A DNA stretch of 64,000 nucleotides from Cupriavidus taiwanensis (GCF_900249755.1 NZ_LT976853.1:1768575-1832574), one strand, 5' to 3'; positions 17,631-27,508 are shown, counted from the stretch's first letter. The notes: generated by a model not told the origin, from the letters alone. A program made the numbers and translations.

Positions 17631-18881
17631 ATGACCAAAATGCGTCCGCTGGTGGCCGGTGTGGCCATGTTTGCCGCACTGGGTTCTGCGCTGGTTTCGG
17701 GGTCCGCACTCGCGGATACGGTGAAGATCGCCTTTATCGATCCGCTCTCGGGGCTGATGGCCCCGGTTGGCCAGAACCAGCTCAAGAGCTGGCAGTACGT
17801 GGCCGAGGTTGCCAACCAGAAGGGCTGGGCCGGTCCGCACAAGTTCGAGGTGGTGGGCTTCGACAACAAGCTGTCGCCGCAGGAAAGCCTGACCATTTTG
17901 AAGCAGGCGATCGACCAGGGCATCCGCTACGTCGTGCAGGGCAACGGCTCGTCGGTCGGCCTGGCGCTGCAGGATGCGGTGGCCAAGCACAACGAGCGCA
18001 ACCCGGGCAAGGAAATCGTCTACCTGAACTACGCCGCGGTGGATCCGGACATGACCAATGCCAAGTGCAACTACTGGCATTTCCGGCTCGATGCCAACTC
18101 GGACATGAAGATGGAGGCGCTGACCACCTTCCTGGCCAAGGACCCCAACGTCAAGAAGGTCTACCTGATCAACCAGAACTATTCGTTCGGGCACCAGGTG
18201 GCCAAGGCCGCTAAGGACTACCTGAAGCGCAAGCGCCCGGACATCCAGATCGTCGGCGAAGACCTGCACCCGCTGGCCCAGGTCAAGGACTTCGCGCCCT
18301 ATGCCGCCAAGATCAAGGCTTCGGGCGCCGATACCGTGATCACCGGCAACTGGGGCAGCGACCTGGCGCTGCTGATCAAGGCCGGCAAGGACGCCGGCCT
18401 GACCACCAACTATTACACCTACTACGCCGGCACCACCGGCGTGCCGACGGCGATGGGCGCGGCCGGGGCCGAGCGCGTCAAGTACGTGGGCTACTACAAC
18501 CCGAACAACAAGGGCTTCCGCGGCGCCGACATCGTCGAGGGCTACAAGAAGAAGTACAACGACGACTTCTACGTGATGGCCTCGTACACCGGCATTGCCA
18601 TGCTCAGCAAGGCGATGAAGGACACCAATTCCACCGATCCGGTCAAGGTGGCCAAGGCGCTGGAAGGCATCAAGGTCGACAGCATGAACGGCACGGTCGA
18701 GATGCGCAACACCGACCACCAGGCGCAGCAGCCGCTGGTGGTGGCCACCTGGACCAAGGTCGACGGCAAGGAAATCAAGTACGACCAGGAAAACACGGGC
18801 TACGGCTGGAAGACCAACGCGCTGATGGACCAGTACGTGTCGGCCCAGCCGACCTCGTGCCAGATGAAGCGGCCGGGCTGA
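17631..18881 (+). CDS. Branched-chain amino acid-type ABC transporter, substrate-binding protein
   Basis: 416 residues with a Sec signal peptide (MTKMRPLVAGVAMFAALGSA, cleavage after ALA about residue 29). The mature part is a LivK/Peripla_BP_6 type I binding fold: VKIAFIDPLSGLMAPVGQNQ, 'GYNKLSPQESLTILKQAID'-type helix near residue 85, and a C-terminal lobe with YYTYYAGTTGVPTAMGAAG. AAGGAGA precedes the ATG. It captures the ligand in the periplasm for the four downstream genes. Co-location with the acyl-CoA ligase suggests that the ligand is a carboxylic acid rather than an amino acid; this is an inference. Confidence 0.92.
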   Translation: MTKMRPLVAGVAMFAALGSALVSGSALADTVKIAFIDPLSGLMAPVGQNQLKSWQYVAEVANQKGWAGPHKFEVVGFDNKLSPQESLTILKQAIDQGIRYVVQGNGSSVGLALQDAVAKHNERNPGKEIVYLNYAAVDPDMTNAKCNYWHFRLDANSDMKMEALTTFLAKDPNVKKVYLINQNYSFGHQVAKAAKDYLKRKRPDIQIVGEDLHPLAQVKDFAPYAAKIKASGADTVITGNWGSDLALLIKAGKDAGLTTNYYTYYAGTTGVPTAMGAAGAERVKYVGYYNPNNKGFRGADIVEGYKKKYNDDFYVMASYTGIAMLSKAMKDTNSTDPVKVAKALEGIKVDSMNGTVEMRNTDHQAQQPLVVATWTKVDGKEIKYDQENTGYGWKTNALMDQYVSAQPTSCQMKRPG

Positions 18882-18894
18882 CCCAGGCCGCGGC

Positions 18895-18923
18895 GCGCGG
18901 CCACGCTGACAAAGTGGCCGCGC
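18895..18923 (+). other. Hairpin between binding-protein and permease genes
   Basis: A perfect 10-bp stem GCGCGGCCAC / GTGGCCGCGC with a 9-base loop lies 13 bases after the binding-protein stop codon. No T tract follows, so it is more likely an mRNA stabiliser or partial attenuator giving excess binding protein over permease than a full terminator. Confidence 0.65.
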
Positions 18924-19090
18924 CGCCTGCATACTTCCGGTCTTTCCGGCCGACATTCCGGTCTTTTTCCAGACCATAACGGGGAGTGTCCGGGGGCGAT
19001 GTCCGCCCCTGGCGGAGGCGCTCACCCTCGATCGACCCGGACGGATGCCGGCATGCGCGCGCATGGCGGCACCAGCTTGAAGGACACGCT

Positions 19091-20038
19091 GTGGAATTCT
19101 TCGTCATCTCACTGCTGAACGGGATCAGCTACGGGCTGCTGCTGTTCATGCTGTCGTCTGGCCTTACGCTGATCTTCAGCATGATGGGCGTGCTCAACTT
19201 CGCCCATGCCAGCTTCTACATGCTGGGCGCCTACTTTGCCTACACCATCGCCACCAAGATCGGCTTCTGGCCGGCGCTGATCTTCGCGCCGCTGCTGGTG
19301 GCGGGCGCGGGCGCGCTGGTGGAGCGCTTCGGCCTGCGCACGGTGCACAAGTACGGCCATGTGGCCGAGCTGCTGTTCACCTTCGGGCTGGCCTACCTGA
19401 TCGAGGAGGGCGTCAAGCTGGTGTGGGGCCTGGCGGCGGTGCCGTACCGGATTCCCGCGGAGCTGGACGGGCCGCTGTTCACGGTGTTCACCTCGTCGTT
19501 CCCCAAGTACCGCGCCTTCATGATGCTGGTGTCGCTGGGCATGCTGGTGGCGATCTACCTGGTGCTGACGCGCACCCGCATCGGGCTGGTGATCCAGGCC
19601 GCGCTGACGCATCCGGAAACGGTCGAGGCGCTGGGCCACAACGTGCCGCGCGTATTCATGATGGTGTTCGGCGGCGGCGCCGCATTGGCCGGGCTGGCGG
19701 GAGTGATCGGCGGCAACGCCTTCGTCACCGAGCCGTCGATGGCCGCGGCGGTGGGATCGATCGTGTTCGTGGTGGCGGTGGTGGGCGGCATGGGCTCGCT
19801 GGTGGGCGCGTTTATCGCGTCGATCCTGATCGGCGTGCTGCAGACCTTCGCCGTCACCATCGATGCCTCGCTGGCGGGCCTGCTGACCAGCCTTGGGCTG
19901 GCCGTCAGCGAGGCCACGCCGTTCTATTCGCTGTGGAAGCTGACGGTGGCCCAGGTGGCGCCGGTGCTGCCATACCTGCTGCTGGTGGTGATGCTGATCT
20001 TCCGCCCGCGTGGACTGATGGGAACCCGGGAGAGCTGA
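19091..20038 (+). CDS. ABC transporter permease, LivH type
   Basis: 315 residues using the GTG at 19091 (AAGGA 7 bases before); the frame is open upstream but with charged, non-membrane sequence. Eight or so transmembrane helices, starting VEFFVISLLNGISYGLLLFM. The family motif SMMGVLNFAHASFYMLGAYF follows at about 30-50, and the cytoplasmic coupling loop is near ALTHPETVEALGHNV. It forms one half of the inner-membrane channel with the next gene. The stop is 4 bases before the LivM-type start. Confidence 0.92.
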   Translation: MEFFVISLLNGISYGLLLFMLSSGLTLIFSMMGVLNFAHASFYMLGAYFAYTIATKIGFWPALIFAPLLVAGAGALVERFGLRTVHKYGHVAELLFTFGLAYLIEEGVKLVWGLAAVPYRIPAELDGPLFTVFTSSFPKYRAFMMLVSLGMLVAIYLVLTRTRIGLVIQAALTHPETVEALGHNVPRVFMMVFGGGAALAGLAGVIGGNAFVTEPSMAAAVGSIVFVVAVVGGMGSLVGAFIASILIGVLQTFAVTIDASLAGLLTSLGLAVSEATPFYSLWKLTVAQVAPVLPYLLLVVMLIFRPRGLMGTRES

Positions 20039-20042
20039 CGCC

Positions 20043-21356
20043 ATGGAGCAAGCGATGCAACAACCGCGCGAGCCGGTGGTGACCGGCCGCACCCTGCGCT
20101 ACCGCCCGCTGAACCTGGCGCGCTGGATTATCTGGAGCCTGACCATCCTGTTGATGCTGGTGCTGCCGTTGTACTTCACCGGGGGCTTCGCCATTACGCT
20201 GCTGTCGCAGATGGGCATCATGATCATCTTCGCGCTGTCGTACAACATGCTGCTGGGGCAGACCGGCATGCTGTCGTTCGGCCACGCGGTGTATTCCGGG
20301 CTGGGCGCGTTTATCGCCGTGCACGTGCTGAACATGGTCGGCGCCGGCAAGGTGTGGCTGCCGGTGTCGATGCTGCCGCTGGTGGGCGGGCTGGCGGGCG
20401 CGTTTTTCGGCGTCATCTTCGGCTACGTCACCACCAAGAAGGCCGGCACCACCTTCGCCATGATCACCATGGGCATCGGCGAGATGGTCTTTGCCAGCTC
20501 GCTGATGTTCCCGGAGTTCTTCGGCGGCGAGGGCGGCATCTCGACCAACCGCGTGGTCGGCGACCCGTTCCTGGGCCTGACCTTCGGGCCGGGGCGCCAG
20601 GTCTACTATCTGATCGCGGTGTGGTGCCTGGTGTCGATGGTGGCGATGTACGCGTGGACGCAGACGCCGCTGGGCCGCATTGCCAACGCCGTGCGCGACA
20701 ATCCCGAGCGGGTCGAGTTCATCGGCTACAACACCCAGCGCGTGCGCTACCTGGTGCTGATCCTGTCGGCGTTCTTCGCCGGCATCTCGGGCGCGCTGGC
20801 GGCGATCAACTTCGAGATCGTCTCGGCCGAGAACGTCAGCGCGGTGCGTTCGGGCGGCGTGCTGCTGGCGGTGTTCATCGGCGGTGCCGGGGTGTTCTTC
20901 GGACCGATCATCGGCGCGGTGGTGTTCGTGCTGTTCGCGGTGGCGCTGTCGGACCTGACCAAGGCCTGGCTGCTCTACCTGGGCCTGTTCTTCGTGCTGA
21001 TGGTGATGTTCGTGCCGGGCGGCCTGGCGAGCCTGCTGCTGATGCAATTGCCGTTGCTGGGCAAGGGCAAGCTGGGCCGCATGCTGCCGTACTACGCGCG
21101 TGCCGGCGGCGCCGGCGTGGTGCTGCTGCTGGCGATGATCGTCACGGTCGAGCTGGTCTACAAGGTCCAGGTCGACAGCGCCAACGGCACCGCCATGAAG
21201 CTGTTCGGCATAGGCTTCGACGCGGCCAACTGGGGCCCGTGGCTGGCGGCGGCGGCACTGTGGGCGGTGGGGCTGGCCGCGTGGCGGCTGGCGGTGCGCG
21301 CGTCGCGCGCGCAGTGGGACAAGGTGCAGGCAGAAATCGCAGGAGGCAGGGCATGA
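20043..21356 (+). CDS. ABC transporter permease, LivM type
   Basis: 437 residues, longer than usual (about 330-420) because of an N-terminal leader and C-terminal extra helices (LLLAMIVTVELVYKVQVD and WLAAAALWAVGLAAWRLAV). Membrane core includes LSYNMLLGQTGMLSFGHAVY, the LivM signature, and VGGAG-type loop 'IGGAGVFFGPIIGAVVFVLF'. Coupling helix: NAVRDNPERVEFIGYNTQRV. It pairs with the LivH-type permease. Its TGA overlaps the ATG of the first ATPase gene (ATGA). Confidence 0.92.
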   Translation: MEQAMQQPREPVVTGRTLRYRPLNLARWIIWSLTILLMLVLPLYFTGGFAITLLSQMGIMIIFALSYNMLLGQTGMLSFGHAVYSGLGAFIAVHVLNMVGAGKVWLPVSMLPLVGGLAGAFFGVIFGYVTTKKAGTTFAMITMGIGEMVFASSLMFPEFFGGEGGISTNRVVGDPFLGLTFGPGRQVYYLIAVWCLVSMVAMYAWTQTPLGRIANAVRDNPERVEFIGYNTQRVRYLVLILSAFFAGISGALAAINFEIVSAENVSAVRSGGVLLAVFIGGAGVFFGPIIGAVVFVLFAVALSDLTKAWLLYLGLFFVLMVMFVPGGLASLLLMQLPLLGKGKLGRMLPYYARAGGAGVVLLLAMIVTVELVYKVQVDSANGTAMKLFGIGFDAANWGPWLAAAALWAVGLAAWRLAVRASRAQWDKVQAEIAGGRA

Positions 21357-22129
21357 GCGCGGCGGCACTGGAACTGACCGATGTACGCAAGAAGTTCGGC
21401 CAGACGGAGATCATCCGCGGCGTGAACCTGAGCATCCCCAGGGGCGAGCGCCATGCGCTGATCGGCCCCAACGGGGCCGGCAAGTCGACCACCTTCAACC
21501 TGATCTCGGGCCGCTTTGCGCCGAGCAGCGGCACGGTGCGGCTGAACGGCGCAGAGATCGGCGGGCTGCAGCCCTTCGTCATCAACCGCATGGGGCTGTC
21601 GCGCAGCTTCCAGATCACCAATATCTTCCACCGGCTGTCGGTGTTCGAGAACCTGCGCTGCGCGGTGCTGTGGTCGCTGGGGTACAAGTATTCGTTCTGG
21701 CACCGGCTCACCGGCCTGCGCGACGCGCGCGAGCGCGCCGAGGACGTGCTCGAGCTGATCGGCATGCAGCATCGCCGCGATACCCAGGCCGGCCTGCTGA
21801 CCTATGCCGAGCAGCGCGCGCTGGAGATCGGCATCACCATCGCCGGCGGCGCCGAGGTGATCCTGCTGGACGAGCCCACCGCGGGCATGAGCCGCTCGGA
21901 ATCGGACCACGCGGTCGAACTGATCCGCAAGGTCACGGTGGGCAAGACGCTGGTGATGGTGGAGCACGACATGAGCGTGGTGTTCGGGCTGGCCGACCGC
22001 ATCTCGGTGCTGGTCTACGGCGAGGTCATCGCCACCGATACCCCGCAGGCGATCCGCAACAACCGCAAGGTCAAGGAAGCCTACCTGGGCACCACGCTCG
22101 ACGAAGCCGCCACCGAAGGAGCGCACTGA
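21353..22129 (+). CDS. ABC transporter ATP-binding protein, LivG type
   Basis: 258 residues. Walker A GPNGAGKST with Lys44, Q-loop region 'LSRSFQITNIFHRLSVFENL', Walker B VILLDEPTAGM and switch His in MVEHDMSVVFGLADRI are all present. The signature region reads LLTYAEQRALEIGITIAGG in place of a canonical LSGGQ (Y-A-E-Q-R); this is common in LivG-like proteins, which have degenerate signatures. It supplies ATP energy to the permease pair. AGGAGG lies upstream of the ATG, and it overlaps both neighbours (ATGA and TGATG). Confidence 0.92.
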   Translation: MSAAALELTDVRKKFGQTEIIRGVNLSIPRGERHALIGPNGAGKSTTFNLISGRFAPSSGTVRLNGAEIGGLQPFVINRMGLSRSFQITNIFHRLSVFENLRCAVLWSLGYKYSFWHRLTGLRDARERAEDVLELIGMQHRRDTQAGLLTYAEQRALEIGITIAGGAEVILLDEPTAGMSRSESDHAVELIRKVTVGKTLVMVEHDMSVVFGLADRISVLVYGEVIATDTPQAIRNNRKVKEAYLGTTLDEAATEGAH

Positions 22130-22842
22130 TGGGCAAGCGCATGCTGGAAGTCACGGGCCTGCACGCCTATTACGGCAAGAGCCATATCCTGCACGGCGTC
22201 GACGCGCATATCGACGAGGGCGAGATCGTGGCGCTGCTGGGGCGCAACGGCGTGGGGCGCTCGACCATGGCCAAGGCCATCCTGGGCATGGTCAAGGCGG
22301 AGGGGTCGGTGAAGTTCCGCGGCGAAGAAATCCTGGGCCGGCGCACCTTCGAGATCGCGCACCTGGGCATCGGCTACGTGCCGGAGAACCGCGATATCTT
22401 CCCGACGCTGACGGTGCGGCAGAACCTGCTGCTGGGCGAGAAGCGCAATCCGCGCCAGCCCAGGCCGCGCTGGTCGGTGGAGGACATGTTCAGCATGTTC
22501 CCGCGGCTGAAGGAACGCGAGAATACGTCGGCCGGCGTGCTGTCCGGCGGCGAGCAGCAGATGCTGACGCTGTGCCGCACGCTGATGGGCGACCCCGACC
22601 TGATCCTGATCGACGAACCGACCGAAGGGCTGGCGCCGATGATCGTGGCGCTGGTGGGGGACTACCTGAAGACGCTGAAGGAGCGCGGCGTGTCGGTGCT
22701 GCTGATCGAGCAGAAGCTGGCGATTGCGCTGGATATCTCGCAGCGCGTCTACGTCATGGGCCACGGGCATATCGTGTTCGAGGGCACGCCCGCCGAGCTG
22801 AAGGCGAACGGGCAGATCAGGAAGGAGTGGCTGGAAGTGTAG
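22129..22842 (+). CDS. ABC transporter ATP-binding protein, LivF type, with Arg in Walker A
   Basis: 237 residues. The P-loop reads GRNGVGRST: the invariant Walker A lysine is replaced by arginine at residue 44 (codon CGC at 22258). The other elements are intact: Q-loop (GYVPENRDIFPTLTV), signature LSGGEQQMLTLCRTL, Walker B LILIDEPTEGL and switch region LLIEQKLAIALDISQ with Gln at the H-loop position, as is usual for LivF. This site may hydrolyse ATP slowly or only bind it, with the LivG-type partner doing most of the work. I recall arginine in some LivF-like proteins of this order but cannot check how widespread it is. It ends the operon. Confidence 0.9.
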   Translation: MGKRMLEVTGLHAYYGKSHILHGVDAHIDEGEIVALLGRNGVGRSTMAKAILGMVKAEGSVKFRGEEILGRRTFEIAHLGIGYVPENRDIFPTLTVRQNLLLGEKRNPRQPRPRWSVEDMFSMFPRLKERENTSAGVLSGGEQQMLTLCRTLMGDPDLILIDEPTEGLAPMIVALVGDYLKTLKERGVSVLLIEQKLAIALDISQRVYVMGHGHIVFEGTPAELKANGQIRKEWLEV

Positions 22843-22928
22843 GCCCCTTGTGTCCCCGCTTGTTTTCTCCCCGCTCGCGGGAGAGTAGCCCGCACGCTGG
22901 CCGTGCCGACTTGCTCCCGCTAACCGAC

Positions 22929-23020
22929 ACGTCGTCCCCGCGTAGGCGGGGACCCAGTGTCTTTGAAGCGCAAGCGCTTCTTAAAGTCGCTGGTTTCCCG
23001 CTTTCGCGGGAATGACGGTG
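22929..23020. repeat. Dispersed palindromic repeat family 2, copy D
   Basis: Paired hairpins: ACGTCGTCCCCGCGTAGGCG onward, followed by CCCAGTGTCTTT, then a GGTTTCCCGC-TTTC-GCGGGAATGACG arm. Copy E at 32109-32181 shares both arms and the spacer. This copy carries an extra small palindrome (AAGCGCAAGCGCTT) in the spacer. Confidence 0.85.
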
Positions 23021-23279
23021 GAAACCGCCCGGCATCTTGTGACGGCCGGCGCCTCCAAACGAAAAGCCGCGAGCCCGCGGCATCTGCGCCGGCGATTTCC
23101 CGTTACTGGTCAAATAAAGTCCGATACTGGTCTGAAGACGGCGTGCAAGGCGTGCCCGCAAGTGCCTTAACCGGCATCACCACGCACGCCGCTGCGGCCG
23201 TTAAGCACCGGCTCCATGCAGGCCGATCAGGGGCGGCATTCGCATTGCGCATGGCCGTGGAAATCTTCGGAAATTAAAA

Positions 23280-23308
23280 TTGAACGACCGTGCTATTTTG
23301 TGTATGCT
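23280..23308 (+). promoter_or_regulatory. Promoter of the FadB-like gene
   Basis: A -35 TTGAAC (23280-23285) and a -10 TATGCT (23303-23308) are separated by 17 bases. The TetR-like operator 23282-23293 covers the -35, a classic repression geometry. Confidence 0.65.
23282..23293 (+). promoter_or_regulatory. TetR-like operator, site 2
   Basis: GAACGACCGTGC fits GAACGAYCGTNC and is followed by TATTTTG, as in site 1b. It overlaps the -35 of the FadB-like promoter. Confidence 0.6.
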
Positions 23309-23494
23309 TGTTTCGCCCAAGCGCCGGAGGGCGTTGTGGGGCGCGGGATAGCGGCGGATCGGGTCAAGGGTTAACCCGCCCGTGACGGCCGCTACCGGGG
23401 CAGAGCCGGCGCCAGCCGCCATGCCCCGCGCTGTAGAGAACATTCATTCGAGAATTCGAATCCCGAGACAACTTCTGACACCAAAGGAACCAGC

Positions 23495-25576
23495 ATGACA
23501 GCGCAGTATCAGGTTCAGGACGGCGTGGCCGTCATCACGCTCGACAATCCCCCTGTCAACGGCCTGGGTCACAGCACCCGGCTTGGCATCGTCGAAGGCA
23601 TGACCCGTGCGCTGGACGATGCCGCCGTCAAGGCGATCGTCATCACCGGCGCTGGCAAGGCTTTCTCGGGCGGCGCCGACATCCGCGAATTCAACACGCC
23701 CAAGGCCATGCAGGAGCCGACGCTGCACTCGGTGATCCGCGTGCTGGAAGCGTCGTCCAAGCCGGTGGTGGCGGCTGTGCACTCGGTGGCGATGGGCGGC
23801 GGCCTGGAACTGGCGCTGGGCTGCAACTACCGCGTGGCGTCCAAGGGCGCGCAGATCGCACTGCCGGAAGTCAAGCTGGGCCTGCTGCCCGGCGCCGGCG
23901 GCACGCAGCGCCTGCCGCGCGTGATCGGGCTGGAAGCCGCGGCCAACATGATCGTGTCGGGCACCGCTGTGCCGTCCGAGAAGTTCGCCGGCACCAAGCT
24001 GTTCGACGAGATCGTCGACGGTGATGTCCTGCCCGCCGCGATCAAGTTCGCGCAGAACGCGGCGGCCGCCAACGGCCCGCATCCCAAGGTGCGCGACCTG
24101 AAGGTGCGCCACGAGAACCCGGAAGGCTACCTGGGCTTCGCGCGCAACACCGTGGCCGCGATGGCCAAGAACTTCCCGGCGCCGCTGAAGTGCCTGGAAG
24201 CCGTGGCCGGCTCGCTCAAGCCGTTCGAGCAGGGCCTGAAGCAGGAGCGCGAGGGCTTCCTGTTCCTGGTGACCACGCCGGAATCGCGCGCGCTGCGCCA
24301 TGCGTTCTTCGGCGAGCGTGCCGCCAGCAAGATCCCCGACGTGCCCGAAGGCACGCCGACCCGCAAGATCGAGAAGGTCGCGGTGATCGGCGCCGGCACC
24401 ATGGGCGGCGGCATCAGCATGAACTTCCTCAACGCGGGCATTCCGGTCACCATCCTGGAAACCAAGCAGGAAGCGCTCGACCGCGGCGTCGGCATCATCC
24501 GCAAGAACTACGAGAACAGCGCCAAGAAGGGCAAGCTCACGCAGGAGAAGGTCGAGCAGCGCATGGGCCTGCTCAGCACCACGCTGTCCTATGACGAGAT
24601 CAAGGACGCGGACATGGTGATCGAGGCCGTGTTCGAGGAAATGGGCGTCAAGGAAACCGTGTTCAAGAAGCTGGACGAAGTGATGAAGCCCGGCGCGATC
24701 CTGGCCTCGAACACGTCGACTCTGGACGTCAACAAGATCGCCTCGTTCACCAAGCGTCCGCAGGACGTGGTCGGCATGCACTTCTTCAGCCCGGCCAACG
24801 TGATGAAGCTGCTCGAAGTGGTGCGCGGCGACAAGACCGGCAAGGACGTGCTGGCCACGGTGATGCAGGTCGCCAAGAAGATCAAGAAGACCGCGGTGGT
24901 GTCGGGCGTGTGCGACGGCTTTATCGGCAACCGCATGATCGAGCAGTACAGCCGCCAGGCCGGCTACCTGCTGGACGAAGGCGCGCTGCCCGAGCAGGTC
25001 GACAAGGCCATCGAGAAGTTCGGCTTTGCCATGGGCCCGTTCCGCATGGGCGACCTGGCCGGCAACGATATCGGCTGGGCCATCCGCAAGCGCCGCGCGG
25101 TGGACAAGCCGGACATCCAGTATTCGAAGACCGCCGACCTGCTGTGCGAAATGGGCCGCTTCGGCCAGAAGACCGGCGCCGGCTGGTACGACTACAAAGC
25201 GGGCGACCGCAAGCCGTACCCGAACCAGCAGGTCAACGACATGATCGTGCAGCATTCGAAGGACTTGGGGCTGACGCGCCGCAAGATCTCGGATGAAGAG
25301 ATCGTCGAGCGCCTGGTGTTCGCGCTGGTCAACGAAGGCGCCAAGATCCTGGAAGAAGGCATTGCTTCCAAGGCCTCGGATATCGACATGGTGTACCTGA
25401 CCGGCTACGGCTTCCCGCTGTTCCGCGGCGGCCCGATGCTGTACGCGGACCAGGTCGGCCTGTACAACGTGGCGCTGGCGATGAAGCGCTACGCCAAGGG
25501 CTACCACGGCGAAGCCTGGCAGGTCGCGCCGCTGCTGCAGAAGCTGGCGGACGAAGGCAAGGGCTTCAACGGTTGA
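23495..25576 (+). CDS. Enoyl-CoA hydratase / 3-hydroxyacyl-CoA dehydrogenase fusion (FadB-like)
   Basis: 693 residues that catalyse steps two and three of beta-oxidation in the cytosol. Residues 1-190 are a crotonase domain: [12 protein letters not shown] and [13 protein letters not shown] form the oxyanion hole, and the catalytic Glu is in [18 protein letters not shown]. From about 292 the NAD-binding 3HCDH domain starts ([20 protein letters not shown]), with the catalytic His in [19 protein letters not shown]. The two C-terminal 3HCDH domains follow ([40 protein letters not shown]). AAGGA precedes the ATG, and the promoter carries a TetR-like operator. It leads the cluster nicotinamidase-thiolase-acyl-CoA dehydrogenase. 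Confidence 0.95.
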   Translation: MTAQYQVQDGVAVITLDNPPVNGLGHSTRLGIVEGMTRALDDAAVKAIVITGAGKAFSGGADIREFNTPKAMQEPTLHSVIRVLEASSKPVVAAVHSVAMGGGLELALGCNYRVASKGAQIALPEVKLGLLPGAGGTQRLPRVIGLEAAANMIVSGTAVPSEKFAGTKLFDEIVDGDVLPAAIKFAQNAAAANGPHPKVRDLKVRHENPEGYLGFARNTVAAMAKNFPAPLKCLEAVAGSLKPFEQGLKQEREGFLFLVTTPESRALRHAFFGERAASKIPDVPEGTPTRKIEKVAVIGAGTMGGGISMNFLNAGIPVTILETKQEALDRGVGIIRKNYENSAKKGKLTQEKVEQRMGLLSTTLSYDEIKDADMVIEAVFEEMGVKETVFKKLDEVMKPGAILASNTSTLDVNKIASFTKRPQDVVGMHFFSPANVMKLLEVVRGDKTGKDVLATVMQVAKKIKKTAVVSGVCDGFIGNRMIEQYSRQAGYLLDEGALPEQVDKAIEKFGFAMGPFRMGDLAGNDIGWAIRKRRAVDKPDIQYSKTADLLCEMGRFGQKTGAGWYDYKAGDRKPYPNQQVNDMIVQHSKDLGLTRRKISDEEIVERLVFALVNEGAKILEEGIASKASDIDMVYLTGYGFPLFRGGPMLYADQVGLYNVALAMKRYAKGYHGEAWQVAPLLQKLADEGKGFNG

Positions 25577-25606
25577 TAAAGCCAAGCGGTTCAGCCTGGA
25601 GCTGAG

Positions 25607-26251
25607 ATGAACCCCACCATCGGACCCGACGATTGCCTGCTGGTGATCGACGTGCAGAACGACTTCATGCCGGGCGGCGCGCTTGCCGTGCCCCACGGCG
25701 ATGAAGTGGTGCCCGTCATCAACCGGCTGGCGCGCGCGTTCGGGCACGTGGTGCTGACGCAGGACTGGCATCCGGCCGGGCATGTCTCGTTTGCCGCCAA
25801 CCATGCCGGCACGCAGCCGTTCCAGACCCTGGCGCTGCCGTATGGCGAGCAGGTGCTGTGGCCGGTGCACTGCGTGCAGGACACGCCTGGCGCCGCGCTG
25901 CATGCGGGCCTGCAGGTGCCGCATGCGCGGCTGGTGATCCGCAAGGGCCATCACGCCGATGTCGACAGCTACTCCGCCTTCCTGGAGGCGGACCGCACCA
26001 CGCGCACCGGGCTGGCAGGGTACCTGCGCGAGCATGGCGTGAAGCGCGTGTTTTGCGCGGGTCTGGCGACGGACTACTGCGTGGCCTGGAGCGCGCTCGA
26101 TGCGCGCGCCGCCGGCTTCGACGCCGCGGTGATCGAGGATGCGTGCCGCGCCATCGACCTGCAAGGGTCGCTGGCGCGGGCATGGCAGGACCTCGGCGCC
26201 GCCGGCGTCGCGCGTGTCACGTCCGCCGATTTGCTCAAGGGCCAGGGCTGA
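25607..26251 (+). CDS. pncA: Nicotinamidase
   Basis: 214 residues of the isochorismatase-like fold; converts nicotinamide to nicotinate for NAD salvage. The triad is visible: Asp15 (VIDVQNDF), Lys113 ([15 protein letters not shown]) and Cys158 ([10 protein letters not shown]). Metal ligands Asp53, His55 and His88 ([16 protein letters not shown]) mark it as a true nicotinamidase rather than another isochorismatase relative. GGAG precedes the ATG. Its place between two beta-oxidation genes, 30 bases after the FadB-like stop and 47 before the thiolase, ties NAD supply to an NAD-consuming pathway. Confidence 0.92.
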   Translation: MNPTIGPDDCLLVIDVQNDFMPGGALAVPHGDEVVPVINRLARAFGHVVLTQDWHPAGHVSFAANHAGTQPFQTLALPYGEQVLWPVHCVQDTPGAALHAGLQVPHARLVIRKGHHADVDSYSAFLEADRTTRTGLAGYLREHGVKRVFCAGLATDYCVAWSALDARAAGFDAAVIEDACRAIDLQGSLARAWQDLGAAGVARVTSADLLKGQG

Positions 26252-26298
26252 ACCGAACCACCGAACTGAACGACACAAGAGATTCCGAGGAGCAAGAC

Positions 26299-27477
26299 AT
26301 GAACGAAGCAGTCATCGTATCCACCGCGCGGACCCCTCTGGCCAAGAGCTGGAAGGGCGCCTTCAACATGACCCACGGCGCCACGCTGGGTGGCCATGCC
26401 GTCCAGCACGCCATTGCCCGCGCCAAGATCGAGGCCGCCGAAGTGGAAGACGTGCTGATGGGCTGTGCCAACCCGGAAGGTGCCACCGGCGCCAACATCG
26501 CGCGCCAGATCGCGCTGCGCGCCGGCTGCCCGGTCACCGTGCCCGGCGCCACCGTCAACCGCTTCTGCTCGTCGGGCCTGCAGACCATCGCCATGGCGGC
26601 GCAGCGCGTGATCGCCGACGAGGGCGACATCTTCGTTGCCGGCGGCGTGGAGAGCATCTCGTGCGTGCAGCAGGAGATGAACCGCCATATGGTCCAGGAA
26701 AGCTGGCTGACCAAGCACAAGCCGGAAATCTACTGGAACATGCTGCAGACCGCCGAGAACGTGGCCAAGCGCTACAACATCTCGAAGGAGCGCCAGGACG
26801 AATACGGCGTGCGCAGCCAGCAGCGCGCCGCGGCCGCGCAGGAAGCCGGCAACTTCAACGACGAGATCGTGCCGATGACGGTGCTCGCCGGCGTCGCCGA
26901 CAAGTCCACCGGCCAGCTGGTGACGAAGGAAGTCACGATCGACCGCGACGAAGGCATCCGCCCGGACACCACGCTGGAAGGCGTGGCCAAGATCCGCAGC
27001 GCCGTGCCCGGCGGCGTGATCACCGCCGGCAATGCCTCGCAGTTCTCGGACGGCGCGTCGGCGGCGGTGGTGATGAATGCGCGCGTCGCGGCGGCCCGCG
27101 GCCTGCAGCCGCTGGGCGTGTTCCGCGGCTTCGCCGTGGCCGGCTGCGAGCCCGACGAGATGGGCATCGGCCCGGTCTTTGCCGTGCCCAAGCTGCTGAA
27201 GAAGGCCGGCCTGAAGGTCGACGACATCGGCCTGTGGGAACTGAACGAGGCCTTCGCGGTGCAGGTGCTGTACTGCGCCGACACGCTCGGCATCCCGATG
27301 GACCGCCTCAACGTCAACGGCGGCGCGATCGCGGTGGGCCATCCGTACGGCGTGTCGGGCGCGCGCCTGGTCGGCCATGCGCTGATCGAAGGCAAGCGCC
27401 GCGGCGTCAAGTACGTGGTGGTGACCATGTGCATCGGCGGCGGCCAGGGCGCTGCCGGGCTGTTCGAGGTCCTGTAA
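26299..27477 (+). CDS. Acetyl-CoA acyltransferase (3-ketoacyl-CoA thiolase)
   Basis: 392 residues; cleaves 3-ketoacyl-CoA with CoA in the last step of beta-oxidation. The acyl-carrying nucleophile is Cys90 in [17 protein letters not shown]. The catalytic His is in [17 protein letters not shown] and the second Cys in [17 protein letters not shown] at the C-terminus. It starts at 26299 behind GAGGAGCAAGAC. The gene is followed by repeat copy B and then the acyl-CoA dehydrogenase. Preference for long or short chains cannot be told from sequence alone. Confidence 0.95.
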   Translation: MNEAVIVSTARTPLAKSWKGAFNMTHGATLGGHAVQHAIARAKIEAAEVEDVLMGCANPEGATGANIARQIALRAGCPVTVPGATVNRFCSSGLQTIAMAAQRVIADEGDIFVAGGVESISCVQQEMNRHMVQESWLTKHKPEIYWNMLQTAENVAKRYNISKERQDEYGVRSQQRAAAAQEAGNFNDEIVPMTVLAGVADKSTGQLVTKEVTIDRDEGIRPDTTLEGVAKIRSAVPGGVITAGNASQFSDGASAAVVMNARVAAARGLQPLGVFRGFAVAGCEPDEMGIGPVFAVPKLLKKAGLKVDDIGLWELNEAFAVQVLYCADTLGIPMDRLNVNGGAIAVGHPYGVSGARLVGHALIEGKRRGVKYVVVTMCIGGGQGAAGLFEVL

Positions 27478-27508
27478 CTGCCGACAAGGCCGGCAAGGCT
27501 GCCGGTTT

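Larger units (their letters stand above)
22843..23494. other. Intergenic region between LivF-type gene and FadB-like gene
   Basis: 652 bases without a gene. It holds a short degenerate piece of repeat family 1 (CTCCCCGCTCGCGGGAGAG near 22868), repeat family 2 copy D (22929-23020), and the promoter/operator of the FadB-like gene (23280-23308). The stretch 23030-23270 shows nothing I recognise. Confidence 0.7.

Noticed and set aside
23444-26278. A 944-codon minus-strand frame opposite the FadB-like and pncA genes
   Set aside because: Same shadow effect; the composition is His/Arg/Ala-rich and it covers two clear genes on the plus strand.
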